DNA of 64,000 bases from Streptomyces antnestii. GTDB lineage: Bacteria > Actinomycetota > Actinomycetes > Streptomycetales > Streptomycetaceae. A model generated the notes under the pieces. It worked only from the letters and a program-made list of their open reading frames with translations. It ran no database searches and was not told the origin of the DNA. Shown here in pieces: positions 52,383 to 62,451 of the stretch. Both the position numbers and the translations under genes were made by a program. The DNA lies in the NCBI RefSeq assembly GCF_004005495.1, contig NZ_RZYA01000004.1, positions 372,001 to 436,000 on the forward strand. The letters run 5' to 3'. How positions within the stretch are numbered: position 1 is the stretch's first letter; every line of letters begins with the position of its first letter.

Positions 52383-53624
52383 ATGGCCAGGCGCGAGCGC
52401 GTGATGAGGATGTCCGTCGAGCAGCCGCTGTGGCGCGCGCTGACGGCATACCGCCTGCTGACGATGCTGTACGCGATCGGCCTCTACGTCTCCGCGTACG
52501 AGGAGTTCGTGCGTCCCTGGTTGGCGAACGGCTACTTCGCGGTGCTCGTCGTGTGGACGCTGGCCACCCTGCCGAGGGTCGCGAACGCCGCGAGCTGTAC
52601 CAAGCGCTTCCTCACCGCCGACCTGACCGTCGCGCTCGCCGGGATCCTGCTCACCCCGGTCGCCGTCTCGCACAGCCGGATCATCGAGGGCGGCCCGACG
52701 CTGCCGTCGATATGGACGGCGGGCGCCGTCCTCGCGTACGCGATCAAGGGCGGCTGGCGCTGGGCGGCGTTCGCCTCGCTGCTCGTCGGCGTCGCGAACG
52801 TGGTGCAGCGCGGCGCCTTCAGCCGCGACACCCTCCACAACGTCCTCCTCGTCTGCATCGCGTCGATCGCCATCGGCTACGTCGTCGAGGTGGCCCGCGC
52901 GTCCGAGCGGACCCTCGCCCGGGCCCTGGAGATCGAGGCCGCCACCCGCGAGCGCGAACGCCTCGCCCGCGACATCCACGACGGTGTGCTCCAGGTCCTG
53001 GCCATGGTGCAGCGCCGCGGCACCGCCGTGGGCGGCGAGGCCGCCGAGCTCGGCCGCCTCGCCGGCGAGCAGGAGGTCGCCCTTCGGACCCTGGTCGCCG
53101 GCGGGCTCGTGCCCACGTCACGCGCCTCCGAGGACGCCTCGCAGGGCGCCCTTGTACGGGCCGTGGAGGTGCCGGACGAGGACCAGGGCGAGACGCGCGG
53201 CACGGCGGCGCCCTGCGATCTGCGGTCGCTGCTCGCGTCGCACGCCGGGGCGCGGGTGAGCCTCGCCGAACCGGGCGCCCCCGTCCTCCTCGCCCCGGTC
53301 GCGGCGAAGGAACTGGCCGCCGCCGTGAGCGCCGCCCTGGACAATGTGCGCCGGCACGCCGGGGAGGACGCGCGGGCCTGGATCCTCGTCGAGGACGAGC
53401 CGGACGCGGTGATCGTGACGGTGCGGGACGACGGTCCCGGCATCCCCGAGGGGCGGCTGGCGCAGGCCGAGGGGGAGGGGCGGCTCGGTGTCGCCCTGTC
53501 GATCCGGGGCCGGCTGCGCGACATCGGCGGCACGGCCGAGCTGGTGTCGGTGCCGGGACAGGGCACCGAGGTCGAACTGACAGTTCCGAAGGTTTCACGG
53601 GGGAAGGCGGGATCGGGAAGATGA
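52383..53624 (+). CDS. macS: MacS-family sensor histidine kinase
   Basis: This 413-residue kinase has several membrane helices (LTAYRLLTMLYAIGLYVSAY, ADLTVALAGILLTP, TLHNVLLVCIASIAIGYVV), a HisKA_3 box with His199 (RERLARDIHDGVLQVLAMVQ) and an ATPase domain (VSAALDNVRRHAGEDARA, DDGPGIPEGRL). The position between an acyltransferase and pfkA, and the partner, identify it with MacS (SCO2121) of S. coelicolor, which with MacR affects antibiotic production and morphology. It starts at ATG 52383; GTG 52374 is an alternative. Confidence 0.9.
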   Translation: MARRERVMRMSVEQPLWRALTAYRLLTMLYAIGLYVSAYEEFVRPWLANGYFAVLVVWTLATLPRVANAASCTKRFLTADLTVALAGILLTPVAVSHSRIIEGGPTLPSIWTAGAVLAYAIKGGWRWAAFASLLVGVANVVQRGAFSRDTLHNVLLVCIASIAIGYVVEVARASERTLARALEIEAATRERERLARDIHDGVLQVLAMVQRRGTAVGGEAAELGRLAGEQEVALRTLVAGGLVPTSRASEDASQGALVRAVEVPDEDQGETRGTAAPCDLRSLLASHAGARVSLAEPGAPVLLAPVAAKELAAAVSAALDNVRRHAGEDARAWILVEDEPDAVIVTVRDDGPGIPEGRLAQAEGEGRLGVALSIRGRLRDIGGTAELVSVPGQGTEVELTVPKVSRGKAGSGR

Positions 53625-54313
53625 CCGGGCAGCAGGAGCGGGACGGCGCGGGCGCGATCAGGGTCATGGTGGTCGACGACCACCCGATGTGGCGCGACGC
53701 CGTCGCCAGGGATCTCACCGAGGCCGGCTTCGACGTGGTCGCCACCGCGGGCGACGGCGAGCAGGCGGTGCGCCGGGCCGGCGCCGCCGCACCCGACGTC
53801 CTCGTACTCGACCTGAACCTGCCGGAGAAGCCGGGCGTCCAGGTCTGCAAGGAACTCGTCGGCGCCGACCCTGCCCTGCGCGTCCTCGTCCTGTCCGCGA
53901 GCGGGGAGCACGCCGACGTCCTGGAGGCCGTGAAGTCCGGCGCCACCGGCTATCTGCTCAAGTCGGCGTCCACCGAGGAGCTGACGGACGCGGTACGCCG
54001 TACGGCGGCCGGCGACCCCGTCTTCACCCCGGGGCTCGCGGGCCTCGTCCTCGGCGAGTACCGGCGCCTCGCCTCCGAGCCGGCGCCCCCGACCGGCGGC
54101 GGCGAGCCCAAGGCCCCGCAGCTCACTGAGCGCGAGACCGAGGTCCTGCGCCTGGTCGCCAAGGGCCTGAGCTACAAGCAGATCGCCGAGCGCCTCGTCA
54201 TCTCGCACCGCACCGTGCAGAACCACGTACAGAACACCCTGGGCAAGCTCCAGCTGCACAACCGCGTGGAGCTCGTCCGGTACGCCATCGAACGCGGCCT
54301 CGACGACGCGTAA
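53621..54313 (+). CDS. macR: MacR response regulator (NarL/LuxR family)
   Basis: This 230-residue regulator has a receiver domain with Asp64 (LVLDLNLPEKPG), VLSASGEHADV, and Lys in YLLKSAS. The LuxR HTH reads LTERETEVLRLVAKGLSYKQ then HRTVQNHVQNTLGKLQLHNR. It starts at ATG 53621, overlapping the macS stop (ATGA). Confidence 0.92.
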   Translation: MTGQQERDGAGAIRVMVVDDHPMWRDAVARDLTEAGFDVVATAGDGEQAVRRAGAAAPDVLVLDLNLPEKPGVQVCKELVGADPALRVLVLSASGEHADVLEAVKSGATGYLLKSASTEELTDAVRRTAAGDPVFTPGLAGLVLGEYRRLASEPAPPTGGGEPKAPQLTERETEVLRLVAKGLSYKQIAERLVISHRTVQNHVQNTLGKLQLHNRVELVRYAIERGLDDA

Positions 54314-54336
54314 TTCACCCTTCCCCTCACGCCAAA

Positions 54337-54350
54337 GTGACGTGGGTCAC
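54337..54350. promoter_or_regulatory. Crp-like binding site upstream of pfkA
   Basis: GTGA-CGTGGG-TCAC is a perfect GTGA-N6-TCAC palindrome. It also fits the GTG-N6-GNCAC consensus reported for Streptomyces Crp, as I recall it. It lies 52 bp before the pfkA start in the macR-pfkA gap. Confidence 0.55.
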
Positions 54351-54401
54351 TACTAGCGTGGCCCTGGTCAGCTCACAGCACCGCGGCGAAGGGATATTTC
54401 C

Positions 54402-55430
54402 ATGCGGGTCGGAGTACTGACCGGAGGCGGCGACTGCCCCGGGCTCAACGCCGTCATCCGGGGCATCGTCCGCAAGGGCGTGCAGGAGTACGGCTACGAA
54501 TTCACCGGCTTCCGGGACGGCTGGCGCGGGCCGCTCGAAAACCGCGCCGTGCGGCTCGACATCCCGGCCGTCCGCGGCATCCTGCCCCGCGGCGGCACCA
54601 TCCTCGGCTCCTCCCGCACCAACCCCCTCAAGATCGAGAACGGTATCCGCCGCATCAAGGAGACCCTCGCCAAGGAGGAGGTCGGGGCCCTGATCGCGAT
54701 CGGCGGCGAGGACACCCTCGGCGTCGCCGCCCGCCTCAGCGACGAGTACGGGGTGCCCGTCGTCGGCGTACCGAAGACCATCGACAACGACCTGTCCGCC
54801 ACCGACTACACCTTCGGCTTCGACACCGCCGTCGGTATCGCCACCGAGGCCATCGACCGGCTGCACACCACCGCCGAGTCCCACATGAGGGTCCTCGTCG
54901 TCGAGGTCATGGGCCGGCACGCGGGCTGGATCGCCCTGCACTCCGGGCTCGCGGGCGGCGCCAACGTCATCCTCATCCCCGAGCAGCGCTTCGACATCGA
55001 GCAGGTCTGCGCCTGGGTGACCTCCCGCTTCCGCGCCTCGTACGCCCCCATCGTCGTCGTCGCCGAGGGCGCCATGCCGAAGGACGGGCAGATGGTGGTC
55101 AAGGACGAGTCCCTCGACTCCTTCGGGCACGTCAGGCTGTCCGGCGTCGGGGAGTGGCTGGCCAAGGAGATCGAGCGGCGGACCGGCAAGGAGGCCAGGA
55201 CCACCGTCCTCGGCCACGTCCAGCGCGGCGGCACCCCCAGCGCCTTCGACCGCTGGCTCGCCACCCGCTTCGGCCTTCACGCCATCGACGCGGTCCGCGA
55301 CCGTGACTTCGGGAAGATGGTCGCGCTGCGCGGCACGGACATCGTGCGCGTGCCGATCGCCGAGGCGACCGCCCGCCTGAAGACGGTCGACCCGGCGCTC
55401 TACGAGGAGGTCGGGGTCTTCTTCGGCTGA
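54402..55430 (+). CDS. pfkA: 6-phosphofructokinase
   Basis: This 342-residue PFK commits fructose 6-phosphate to glycolysis. VLTGGGDCPGLNAVIRGI begins the protein, AIGGEDTLGVAARLS gives the phosphoryl-donor site in the Glu-Asp form common in actinobacteria, PKTIDNDLSATDYTFGFDTA is catalytic, and MRVLVVEVMGRHAGWIA and GHVQRGGTPSAFDR bind substrate. It matches the group III actinobacterial ATP-dependent enzymes, which include several copies per Streptomyces genome. The start is ATG 54402 with GAAGGG about 8 nt upstream. Confidence 0.95.
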   Translation: MRVGVLTGGGDCPGLNAVIRGIVRKGVQEYGYEFTGFRDGWRGPLENRAVRLDIPAVRGILPRGGTILGSSRTNPLKIENGIRRIKETLAKEEVGALIAIGGEDTLGVAARLSDEYGVPVVGVPKTIDNDLSATDYTFGFDTAVGIATEAIDRLHTTAESHMRVLVVEVMGRHAGWIALHSGLAGGANVILIPEQRFDIEQVCAWVTSRFRASYAPIVVVAEGAMPKDGQMVVKDESLDSFGHVRLSGVGEWLAKEIERRTGKEARTTVLGHVQRGGTPSAFDRWLATRFGLHAIDAVRDRDFGKMVALRGTDIVRVPIAEATARLKTVDPALYEEVGVFFG

Positions 55431-55522
55431 CGGCGCAGGTCACGGGGCACGGGTGGGACACGGCCCCCCCGCGGGGCGGCTTCGGAGTGCCGTGGCGCGG
55501 GGGCCGTACTTAAAATCCAGCC

Positions 55523-56527
55523 ATGGAGATCCTCGCCTTCGGCGTGCAGTCCGACGAGAAGCCCCTCATGGAGAAGGCCTTCGAGGGGCATCACGAGGTG
55601 CGCTGCCTGGACGTCTTCCTCAACGAGGACACGGCCCCCATCGCCGCCGGCTACGAGATCGTCTCCAGCAGCGTCAACGCCTCCCTGGACAACCGCGTCC
55701 TGCAGACCCTCGCCGCCGGCGGCACGCAGATGATCGCCCAGCGCTCCACCGGCTTCAACAACATCGACCTGGAGGTCGCCGAGCGCCTCGGCCTCACCGT
55801 CGCCCGCGTCGCGTCCTACTCGCCGTACTCCGTCGCCGAGTTCGCCTGGACCCTCGCGATGGCCGTCAACCGCCGCATCGTCCGGGCCTCCACCCGCACC
55901 CGCGACTTCGACTTCAGGCTCGACGGCCTCATGGGCCGCGACCTGCGCGGCCGCACCGCCGGCGTCCTCGGAACCGGCAAGATCGGCGAGGCGTTCACCC
56001 GGATCGCCCACGGCTTCGGTATGAACCTCCTCGGCTGGGACATCGCCGAGAACCCGGCCTGCGCCGCCCTCGGCATGAAGTACGTCGAAAAGGAGCGCCT
56101 CTTCGCCGAGGCCGACCTGATCAGCCTGCACGTACCCCTGCTCCCCGAAACCGAGCACCTCGTCGACAGCACCGCCCTGCGCACCATGAAGGACGACGCG
56201 ATCCTGGTGAACTCCAGCCGGGGCGGGCTCATCGACACCAAGGCGCTGGTCTCCGAGCTGCGCGAGGGCCGTTTCACCGGCGTCGGCCTCGACGTGTACG
56301 AGGCCGAGGCCGGGCTCTTCTTCGTCGACCGGTCGCTCGACGCCGTCGAGGACGACATCCTGGCCCGCCTCGTCACCTTCCCGAACGTCCTGGTCACGTC
56401 CCACCAGGCGTACTACACCGTGGACGCGGTGAGCCAGATCATCGAGACCACGGTGCGCAACGTCCTCGACTATCAGGCGGGCCGGCGCTCCGAGAACGTG
56501 CTGGTGCCCGCCCTGCCCAGGACCTGA
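55523..56527 (+). CDS. D-2-hydroxyacid dehydrogenase (LdhA-like)
   Basis: This 334-residue NAD-dependent dehydrogenase contains the Rossmann motif GVLGTGKIGEAF and the catalytic set Arg in VNSSRGGLIDT, Glu in DVYEAEAGLFF, and His in VTSHQAYYT. QRSTGFNNIDLEVA is typical of D-lactate dehydrogenases. It lies just after pfkA and is probably a fermentative or redox-balancing enzyme. Its 3' end overlaps the convergent anthranilate synthase gene by 55 bp. Confidence 0.93.
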   Translation: MEILAFGVQSDEKPLMEKAFEGHHEVRCLDVFLNEDTAPIAAGYEIVSSSVNASLDNRVLQTLAAGGTQMIAQRSTGFNNIDLEVAERLGLTVARVASYSPYSVAEFAWTLAMAVNRRIVRASTRTRDFDFRLDGLMGRDLRGRTAGVLGTGKIGEAFTRIAHGFGMNLLGWDIAENPACAALGMKYVEKERLFAEADLISLHVPLLPETEHLVDSTALRTMKDDAILVNSSRGGLIDTKALVSELREGRFTGVGLDVYEAEAGLFFVDRSLDAVEDDILARLVTFPNVLVTSHQAYYTVDAVSQIIETTVRNVLDYQAGRRSENVLVPALPRT

Positions 56528-58359
56528 GCCACCAGCTCCCGCACGACCTCGGCCCCGCGCAGCGACAGCACGGACTCCGGGTGGAACTGCACCCCCGCGA
56601 AGCCGGGCCCGCGCAGCGCGTGCACCTCGCCGTTCACCGCGTCCCGGCTCACCTCGACCTCGTGCGCGGCCAGCTCCGCCGCCGCGTCGTCGTCGCAGCG
56701 GGCCACGAAGCTGTTGTAGAAGCCGACGGTCTCGGTCCGCCCGAACAGGTCGATGTCCGTCTGCGCGCCCTGGTACGGGACGTCCTTGCGCACGATGTCG
56801 AGGCCCAGCTCGGCCGCGATCAGCTCATGGCCGAGGCACACGCCGAGCACGCCGTGCCGGTGACCGCGCAGCACCTCGGCGGTCAGCGCGCGCAGGAAGC
56901 GCATCTTCGGGTCGTCCGCGTCCGAGGGGTCGCCGGGGCCCGGGCCGAGCACGACGGGCCCCTCATGCGCGAGCACGGCGTCCCGCAGTCCCGGCTCGTC
57001 GTAGCGCCGCACGGTCACCGTCAGGCCCGACGACCGCAGCAGGTGCGCCAGCATCGCCGTGAACGTGTCCTCGGCGTCCACCACGAGGGCGTGCCCCTCG
57101 AGGGCCGCCGCCCGCTCCTGCATCCGCAGCCAGAACGGCGCGAGCGCCGAGCGCCGCCCGTCGAGCGCCGCCTGCACGCGCGGATCGTCGGCGAGCGCGG
57201 GCCGCACGCCCTCGCCGCGCGGCCGCCCGGGACGCACCCCGAGCGCCGCGAGGACCCCGGCCGCCTTCGCGTGCGTCTCCTGCACCTCGCTCGCCGGGTC
57301 GGAGCCGCGCACGAGCGTCGCCCCGACCGGCACCCGCAGCTTCCCGGCCGCGTCGATGTCGGCCGTCCGGATCAGGATCGGCGAGTCCAGGGTCTGCGCC
57401 CCGCCCGCGTCCCGGCCGATCAGCGCGAGCGCCCCCGCGTAGTACCCGCGTCCACCCACCTCATGGCGCTCGATGACCCGGCACGCGTTCTGCACCGGCG
57501 ACCCCGTGACGGTCGCCGCGAACATGGTCTCCTTCAGCACCTCGCGCACATCCAGAGTCGACTTCCCCCGCAACTCGTACTCCGTGTGCGCGAGATGGGC
57601 CATCTCCTTCAGCCGCGGACCGACGACCACCCCGCCCATGTCGCCGACGGTGCACATCATCTTGAGCTCCTCGTCGACGACCATCGACAGCTCCTCGATC
57701 TCCTTCCCGTCGGACAGGAAGCCGAGCAGGTCCTCGGGGGTCGGCCCGGCGGCCGGGTAGCGGTAGGTCCCGCTGATCGGGTTCATGACGACGGTGCCGC
57801 CGCTCATCCGCACATGCACCTCGGGACTCGCCCCGACCAGCGTCCTCTCACCGGTGTGCACCACGAACGTCCAGTACGCGCCCCGCTCCCCGGCGAGCAG
57901 CCGCCGGAACAGCGCCAGCGCGTCGGCCCGCCCGAAGCCCGCGATCTCCCCCTCGTACGTCCGCCGGATCACGAAGTTCGCGCCCTCGCCCCGCCCGATC
58001 TCGTCCCGCAGGACCCGGCCCACGATGTCCCCGTACGCGTCGTCGTCCACGTCGAAGCCGCCGTCCGCCACGCGCACGTCATGGGCGGGCAGCTGCGCCA
58101 GGACCTCGGCCAGCGGCAGCTCGTACGTCTCCTCGGGGGTGAGGACCGCGAGCGGGGTGCCGTCGTCACGGACGTCGAAGCCGCGCTCCCTGATCTGCCG
58201 GAACGGCACGAGGGCCAGGCCCTCCGGGATGTCGGCGAGACGCTCGTAGGTGCTCACGGGGCCGACGAGGAGTTCCACGGTGTCGTGGTCGCGGCCGGGC
58301 GCGCGGCGGCGCAGCAGGGCGAAGGGGCGGTCGTCTTGCAGCAGTTCGGACAGGTCCAT
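56473..58359 (-). CDS. trpE: Anthranilate synthase, TrpE-TrpG fusion
   Basis: This 628-residue enzyme joins both subunits: residues 1-410 form the chorismate-binding component I (ATVTGSPVQNACRVIERHE, PISGTYRYPAAG) and residues 430-628 the glutamine amidotransferase (Cys in GVCLGHELIA, His/Glu in GVQFHPESVLSL). It resembles fused anthranilate synthases including PhzE-type enzymes. The chorismate-binding and amidotransferase motifs are complete, so it should make anthranilate. A Trp leader peptide and terminator lie upstream, marking it as a Trp-regulated biosynthetic gene. It starts at ATG 58359. Component II ends 55 bp into the convergent dehydrogenase gene. Confidence 0.95.
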   Translation of the reverse strand: MDLSELLQDDRPFALLRRRAPGRDHDTVELLVGPVSTYERLADIPEGLALVPFRQIRERGFDVRDDGTPLAVLTPEETYELPLAEVLAQLPAHDVRVADGGFDVDDDAYGDIVGRVLRDEIGRGEGANFVIRRTYEGEIAGFGRADALALFRRLLAGERGAYWTFVVHTGERTLVGASPEVHVRMSGGTVVMNPISGTYRYPAAGPTPEDLLGFLSDGKEIEELSMVVDEELKMMCTVGDMGGVVVGPRLKEMAHLAHTEYELRGKSTLDVREVLKETMFAATVTGSPVQNACRVIERHEVGGRGYYAGALALIGRDAGGAQTLDSPILIRTADIDAAGKLRVPVGATLVRGSDPASEVQETHAKAAGVLAALGVRPGRPRGEGVRPALADDPRVQAALDGRRSALAPFWLRMQERAAALEGHALVVDAEDTFTAMLAHLLRSSGLTVTVRRYDEPGLRDAVLAHEGPVVLGPGPGDPSDADDPKMRFLRALTAEVLRGHRHGVLGVCLGHELIAAELGLDIVRKDVPYQGAQTDIDLFGRTETVGFYNSFVARCDDDAAAELAAHEVEVSRDAVNGEVHALRGPGFAGVQFHPESVLSLRGAEVVRELVAQVLGRAGTSTFSERRPA

Positions 58360-58421
58360 GGCGGGTGATCCTCATTCCAGACTCCGGTGCGGAGAGGAAC
58401 GGCCAGGTCCCGGAAAACACT

Positions 58422-59974
<1,553 letters not shown>

Positions 59975-60002
59975 TCTTGCGGTAAAGACAGCAAAGATCA
60001 GC

Positions 60003-60051
60003 AAAGTGCCGTGGGGCGCGGATCACATCGATCCGCGCCCCACGGCACTTT
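60003..60051 (+). terminator. Strong terminator of DAHP synthase
   Basis: A perfect 22-bp stem (60003-60024 with 60030-60051) has a 5-nt loop and ends in a short T-run. Confidence 0.92.
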
Positions 60052-60076
60052 TGTGCTTCCGGCCCGGCGGGTAAGG

Positions 60077-60095
60077 TTAGGTTAGCCTCACCGAG
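60077..60095. promoter_or_regulatory. Iron box (DmdR/IdeR-type) upstream of bfd
   Basis: TTAGGTTAG-C-CTCACCGAG matches the consensus TTAGGTTAGGCTAACCTAA in all nine bases of the left half and six of nine in the right half. It lies about 55 bp before the bfd start, so an iron-bound repressor should control that gene. Confidence 0.65.
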
Positions 60096-60149
60096 TAGTC
60101 GGGGCGGGCGCTAGCTTTTGTCGGTCCTGATCGCTGGGAGGTGAACCGC

Positions 60150-60395
60150 GTGTACGTCTGCAACTGCTTCGGTGTGACCGAGGACCAGGTCAAGAAGCAC
60201 GCGGACGACGGTGCGTGCACTCCCCGCCAGATAGCGTCGGCCTGCAAGGCGGGCACGGACTGCGGTTCGTGCGTGCGCCGCATCCAGGCGCTGCTCGGCC
60301 GTGGGGCCTGCCCCCGCCGCGACCTGGTCGAGCAGGGCAGTCGGGCCCTCACGGCCGATCCGAACGCCGTCGTACGGCTGTCGGACGCCGCCTGA
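60150..60395 (+). CDS. bfd: Bacterioferritin-associated ferredoxin
   Basis: This 81-residue [2Fe-2S] protein reduces bacterioferritin so that iron can be released. The ligands are Cys4 and Cys6 (VCNCFGVTEDQV) and Cys38 and Cys41 (GTDCGSCVRRI). I choose GTG 60150 because GGGAGG lies about 8 nt upstream; GTG 60141 is too close to it. An iron box lies in the promoter, and the convergent bfr gene ends 50 bp after it, so release and storage genes are neighbours. Confidence 0.93.
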   Translation: MYVCNCFGVTEDQVKKHADDGACTPRQIASACKAGTDCGSCVRRIQALLGRGACPRRDLVEQGSRALTADPNAVVRLSDAA

Positions 60396-60444
60396 GCGTG
60401 TGCGGCCTTCGCCGCCTTCGCAGACCTCGCCGGCTTCGCTTCCG

Positions 60445-60924
60445 CTAGCTGTCGGGCTGCTCGATCTGCTGCGCCAGATACAGCGGCTCGCCGAGCTTCT
60501 CGATCAGTTCCAGCTGGGTGTCGAGGTAGTCGATGTGGTGCTCCTCGTCCTCCAGGATGTCCTCGAAGATCCGCGCCGACGTGACGTCGCCCTTCGCCCG
60601 CATGACATCGATGCCGCGCTTGAGGCGGTCGATCGCCTCCACCTCGACCTGCCGGTCGGCCTCGAACATCTCCGTGACGGTCTGTCCGACCCGTACGTGG
60701 AAGAGTCGCTGGTAGTTCGGCAGGGCGTCGAGGAAGAGAATCCGTTCCGTCAGCGTGTCCGCGTGCTTCATCTCGTCGATGGACTCGGCACGGGTGTATT
60801 TCGCGAGCTTGGTCCAGCCGTTGTTGTCCTGGATCCGGTAGTGGAGCCAGTACTGGTTGATGGCCGTCAACTCGCCCGTGAGCTGCTCGTTGAGGAATTC
60901 GATGACCTCGGGGTCGCCCTGCAT
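60445..60924 (-). CDS. bfr: Bacterioferritin
   Basis: This 159-residue, heme-containing ferritin stores iron as a 24-mer. The ferroxidase residues Glu18 (TGELTAINQYW), Glu51 and His54 (DEMKHAD) and heme ligand Met52 are at their standard positions, and the second EDEEHH motif follows. It starts at ATG 60924 with AAGGAG 8 nt upstream; the frame is open further but without coding character. I see no clear iron box before it. Confidence 0.96.
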   Translation of the reverse strand: MQGDPEVIEFLNEQLTGELTAINQYWLHYRIQDNNGWTKLAKYTRAESIDEMKHADTLTERILFLDALPNYQRLFHVRVGQTVTEMFEADRQVEVEAIDRLKRGIDVMRAKGDVTSARIFEDILEDEEHHIDYLDTQLELIEKLGEPLYLAQQIEQPDS

Positions 60925-61088
60925 CGCAGAGGCTCCTTCCACGTGGTGGACTCGGCAGGTTTCGCGCATCCTCGCACCGGCGCCGAAAGTCGTCCAGTAA
61001 GTGCATGCTTAGTAGGAGTTGCCCGATTCGGTCCTGGTCAGGGTCCTGCTGGTCACGTCCACTGCCCGGGGTCTGTCAGGATGGAGGC

Positions 61089-61721
61089 ATGGGTCATCCG
61101 GTGGGTCGCGAGTCTGGGGGAGCAGTGCAGCCGGAGCTTCCACCGGGGCAGCGTCTGCAGCGCGGCTGGCCGGTCACGCACTACGGGCCTGTGCCCAAGT
61201 TCCGCCCCGAGCGCTGGGAGTTCAGGGTCTTCGGCGCCACCGCCGACGGGGAGAAGCGCTGCTGGACGCACGATGAGTTCTCGGCGCTGCCGTACGGCAC
61301 GGTCGTGGGCGACCTGCACTGCGTCACGAAGTTCAGCATGCTCGGCGCCGAGTGGGGCGGCGTACTGGCCCGCACGATCCTCGAACTGGCGCCGCCCGCG
61401 CCCGCCGTCACCCACGTGATGGTCTGGGCCGAGTACGGCTTCAGCGCCAATCTGCGCCTCGAGGACTTCGCCGCCGAGCGCACGATCTTCGCCACGCACA
61501 AGGACGGTGAACTCCTCACCGCCGAACACGGGTTCCCGCTCCGCCTCGTCGTGCCGCACCTGTACGCGTGGAAGGGCCCGAAGTGGGTCCGTGGCATCGA
61601 GTACATGACCGCCGACCGCCGCGGCTTCTGGGAGGAGCGCGGCTATCACAACGTCGGCGACCCCTGGCGGGAGCAGCGCTACTCGTACCAGGAAGAGCCC
61701 GGGGACGGCCCCGAGCTCTGA
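61089..61721 (+). CDS. Sulfite oxidase-like molybdopterin-dependent oxidoreductase (YuiH type)
   Basis: This 210-residue protein has the molybdopterin-binding fold of the SUOX family: HYGPVPKFRPERWEFRVFG, then DLHCVTKFSMLGAEWGGV with the molybdenum Cys, and WAEYGFSANLRLEDF and PLRLVVPHLYAWKGPKWVRG. It has no signal peptide, so it is probably cytoplasmic and its substrate is unknown. It starts at ATG 61089. A GGAGG sequence sits directly before it, with unusually short spacing. Confidence 0.92.
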   Translation: MGHPVGRESGGAVQPELPPGQRLQRGWPVTHYGPVPKFRPERWEFRVFGATADGEKRCWTHDEFSALPYGTVVGDLHCVTKFSMLGAEWGGVLARTILELAPPAPAVTHVMVWAEYGFSANLRLEDFAAERTIFATHKDGELLTAEHGFPLRLVVPHLYAWKGPKWVRGIEYMTADRRGFWEERGYHNVGDPWREQRYSYQEEPGDGPEL

Positions 61722-61776
61722 GTCCTGGCGTCCGTTCTCACGAACGGTCGGTGGTGGTACGTCAGTGTGGTACTGG

Positions 61777-62343
61777 TCAGTGGTGGTACTGGTGCACCAC
61801 CGCGTGGCCCTTGCCGCGGCCGATCATCCACTTGTTGACCGGGGTCGTCACCACGAAGGCGATCGCCAGGGAGGCGGCCAGCGTGCCCCAGAACAGGGCG
61901 TCCGCCAGCTGGGCGTCCATTGCGGCCGGCCAGAGGACGATCACGCCGTTGTCGATCAGCTCCATCACGGCGATCGACAGGGTGTCCGCGGCGAGCGCGA
62001 CCCGGAACGCGGTCCTGAAGTCGACGCCCGCCTTCAGGACGCCGCGCAGCGTGAGCGAGTAGCCGAAGGCGAACGCGAGCACGATCGCCAGGATCATCGT
62101 CGGCATGTTTCCCCAGCCGAGGGCCGTGCCGACCACCATGCCGAGGATCTCGCCGATGGCGCACCCGGTGAGGCAGTGGAGGGTCGCCTGCGCGGCCATG
62201 GACCAGCTGACCTTGCCGAGGCCGGGGTGGTGACCGGTGTGGGTGTGCCCCTCGTGACCGCCGTCTCCGGTGTGCCCTTCGTGGCTGCCGTGTCCGGTGT
62301 GGCCCTCGTGCCCGGCGTGCTCCGCGTGCGTGTCGTGCCGCAT
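61777..62343 (-). CDS. His-rich DUF4396 membrane protein
   Basis: This 188-residue protein starts at ATG 62343 with about 35 residues very rich in His and Gly (GHEGHTGHGSHEGHTGDG), which should bind metal ions. The following part has four or so membrane helices: LHCLTGCAIGEILGMVVGTA, MILAIVLAFAFGYSLTL, FRVALAADTLSIAVMEL and LAASLAIAFVVTTPVNKWMI. This is the DUF4396 family. A CsoR-type operator lies 47 bp upstream, so copper response is likely. Its ligand and direction of transport are unknown. Confidence 0.88.
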   Translation of the reverse strand: MRHDTHAEHAGHEGHTGHGSHEGHTGDGGHEGHTHTGHHPGLGKVSWSMAAQATLHCLTGCAIGEILGMVVGTALGWGNMPTMILAIVLAFAFGYSLTLRGVLKAGVDFRTAFRVALAADTLSIAVMELIDNGVIVLWPAAMDAQLADALFWGTLAASLAIAFVVTTPVNKWMIGRGKGHAVVHQYHH

Positions 62344-62389
62344 GGTTCCCCCAACGTCAGTAACGGTTCCTGTCGCTGACAAGAACCGT

Positions 62390-62406
62390 ATACCCCCTGG
62401 GGGTAT
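62390..62406. promoter_or_regulatory. CsoR-type operator upstream of the DUF4396 gene
   Basis: ATACCCCC-T-GGGGGTAT is a perfect 17-bp palindrome of the form bound by copper-sensing CsoR repressors in Streptomyces. It lies 47 bp before the start codon on the minus strand, consistent with overlap of the promoter. The persulfide-sensing CstR subfamily binds similar sites and is an alternative. Confidence 0.75.
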
Positions 62407-62451
62407 TCCTCAAGCGATCTCCGCTGTCCGCTACCCGCTGTCCGCTACCCG

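Noticed and set aside
55453..58368. A 971-codon plus-strand open frame opposite trpE
   Set aside because: It overlaps two genes with complete catalytic motifs, and its translation is Arg/Pro/His-rich. It is a codon-bias artefact.
60925..61050. Iron box before bfr
   Set aside because: Only a short near-palindrome around GCATGC was seen; it does not match the iron-box consensus.
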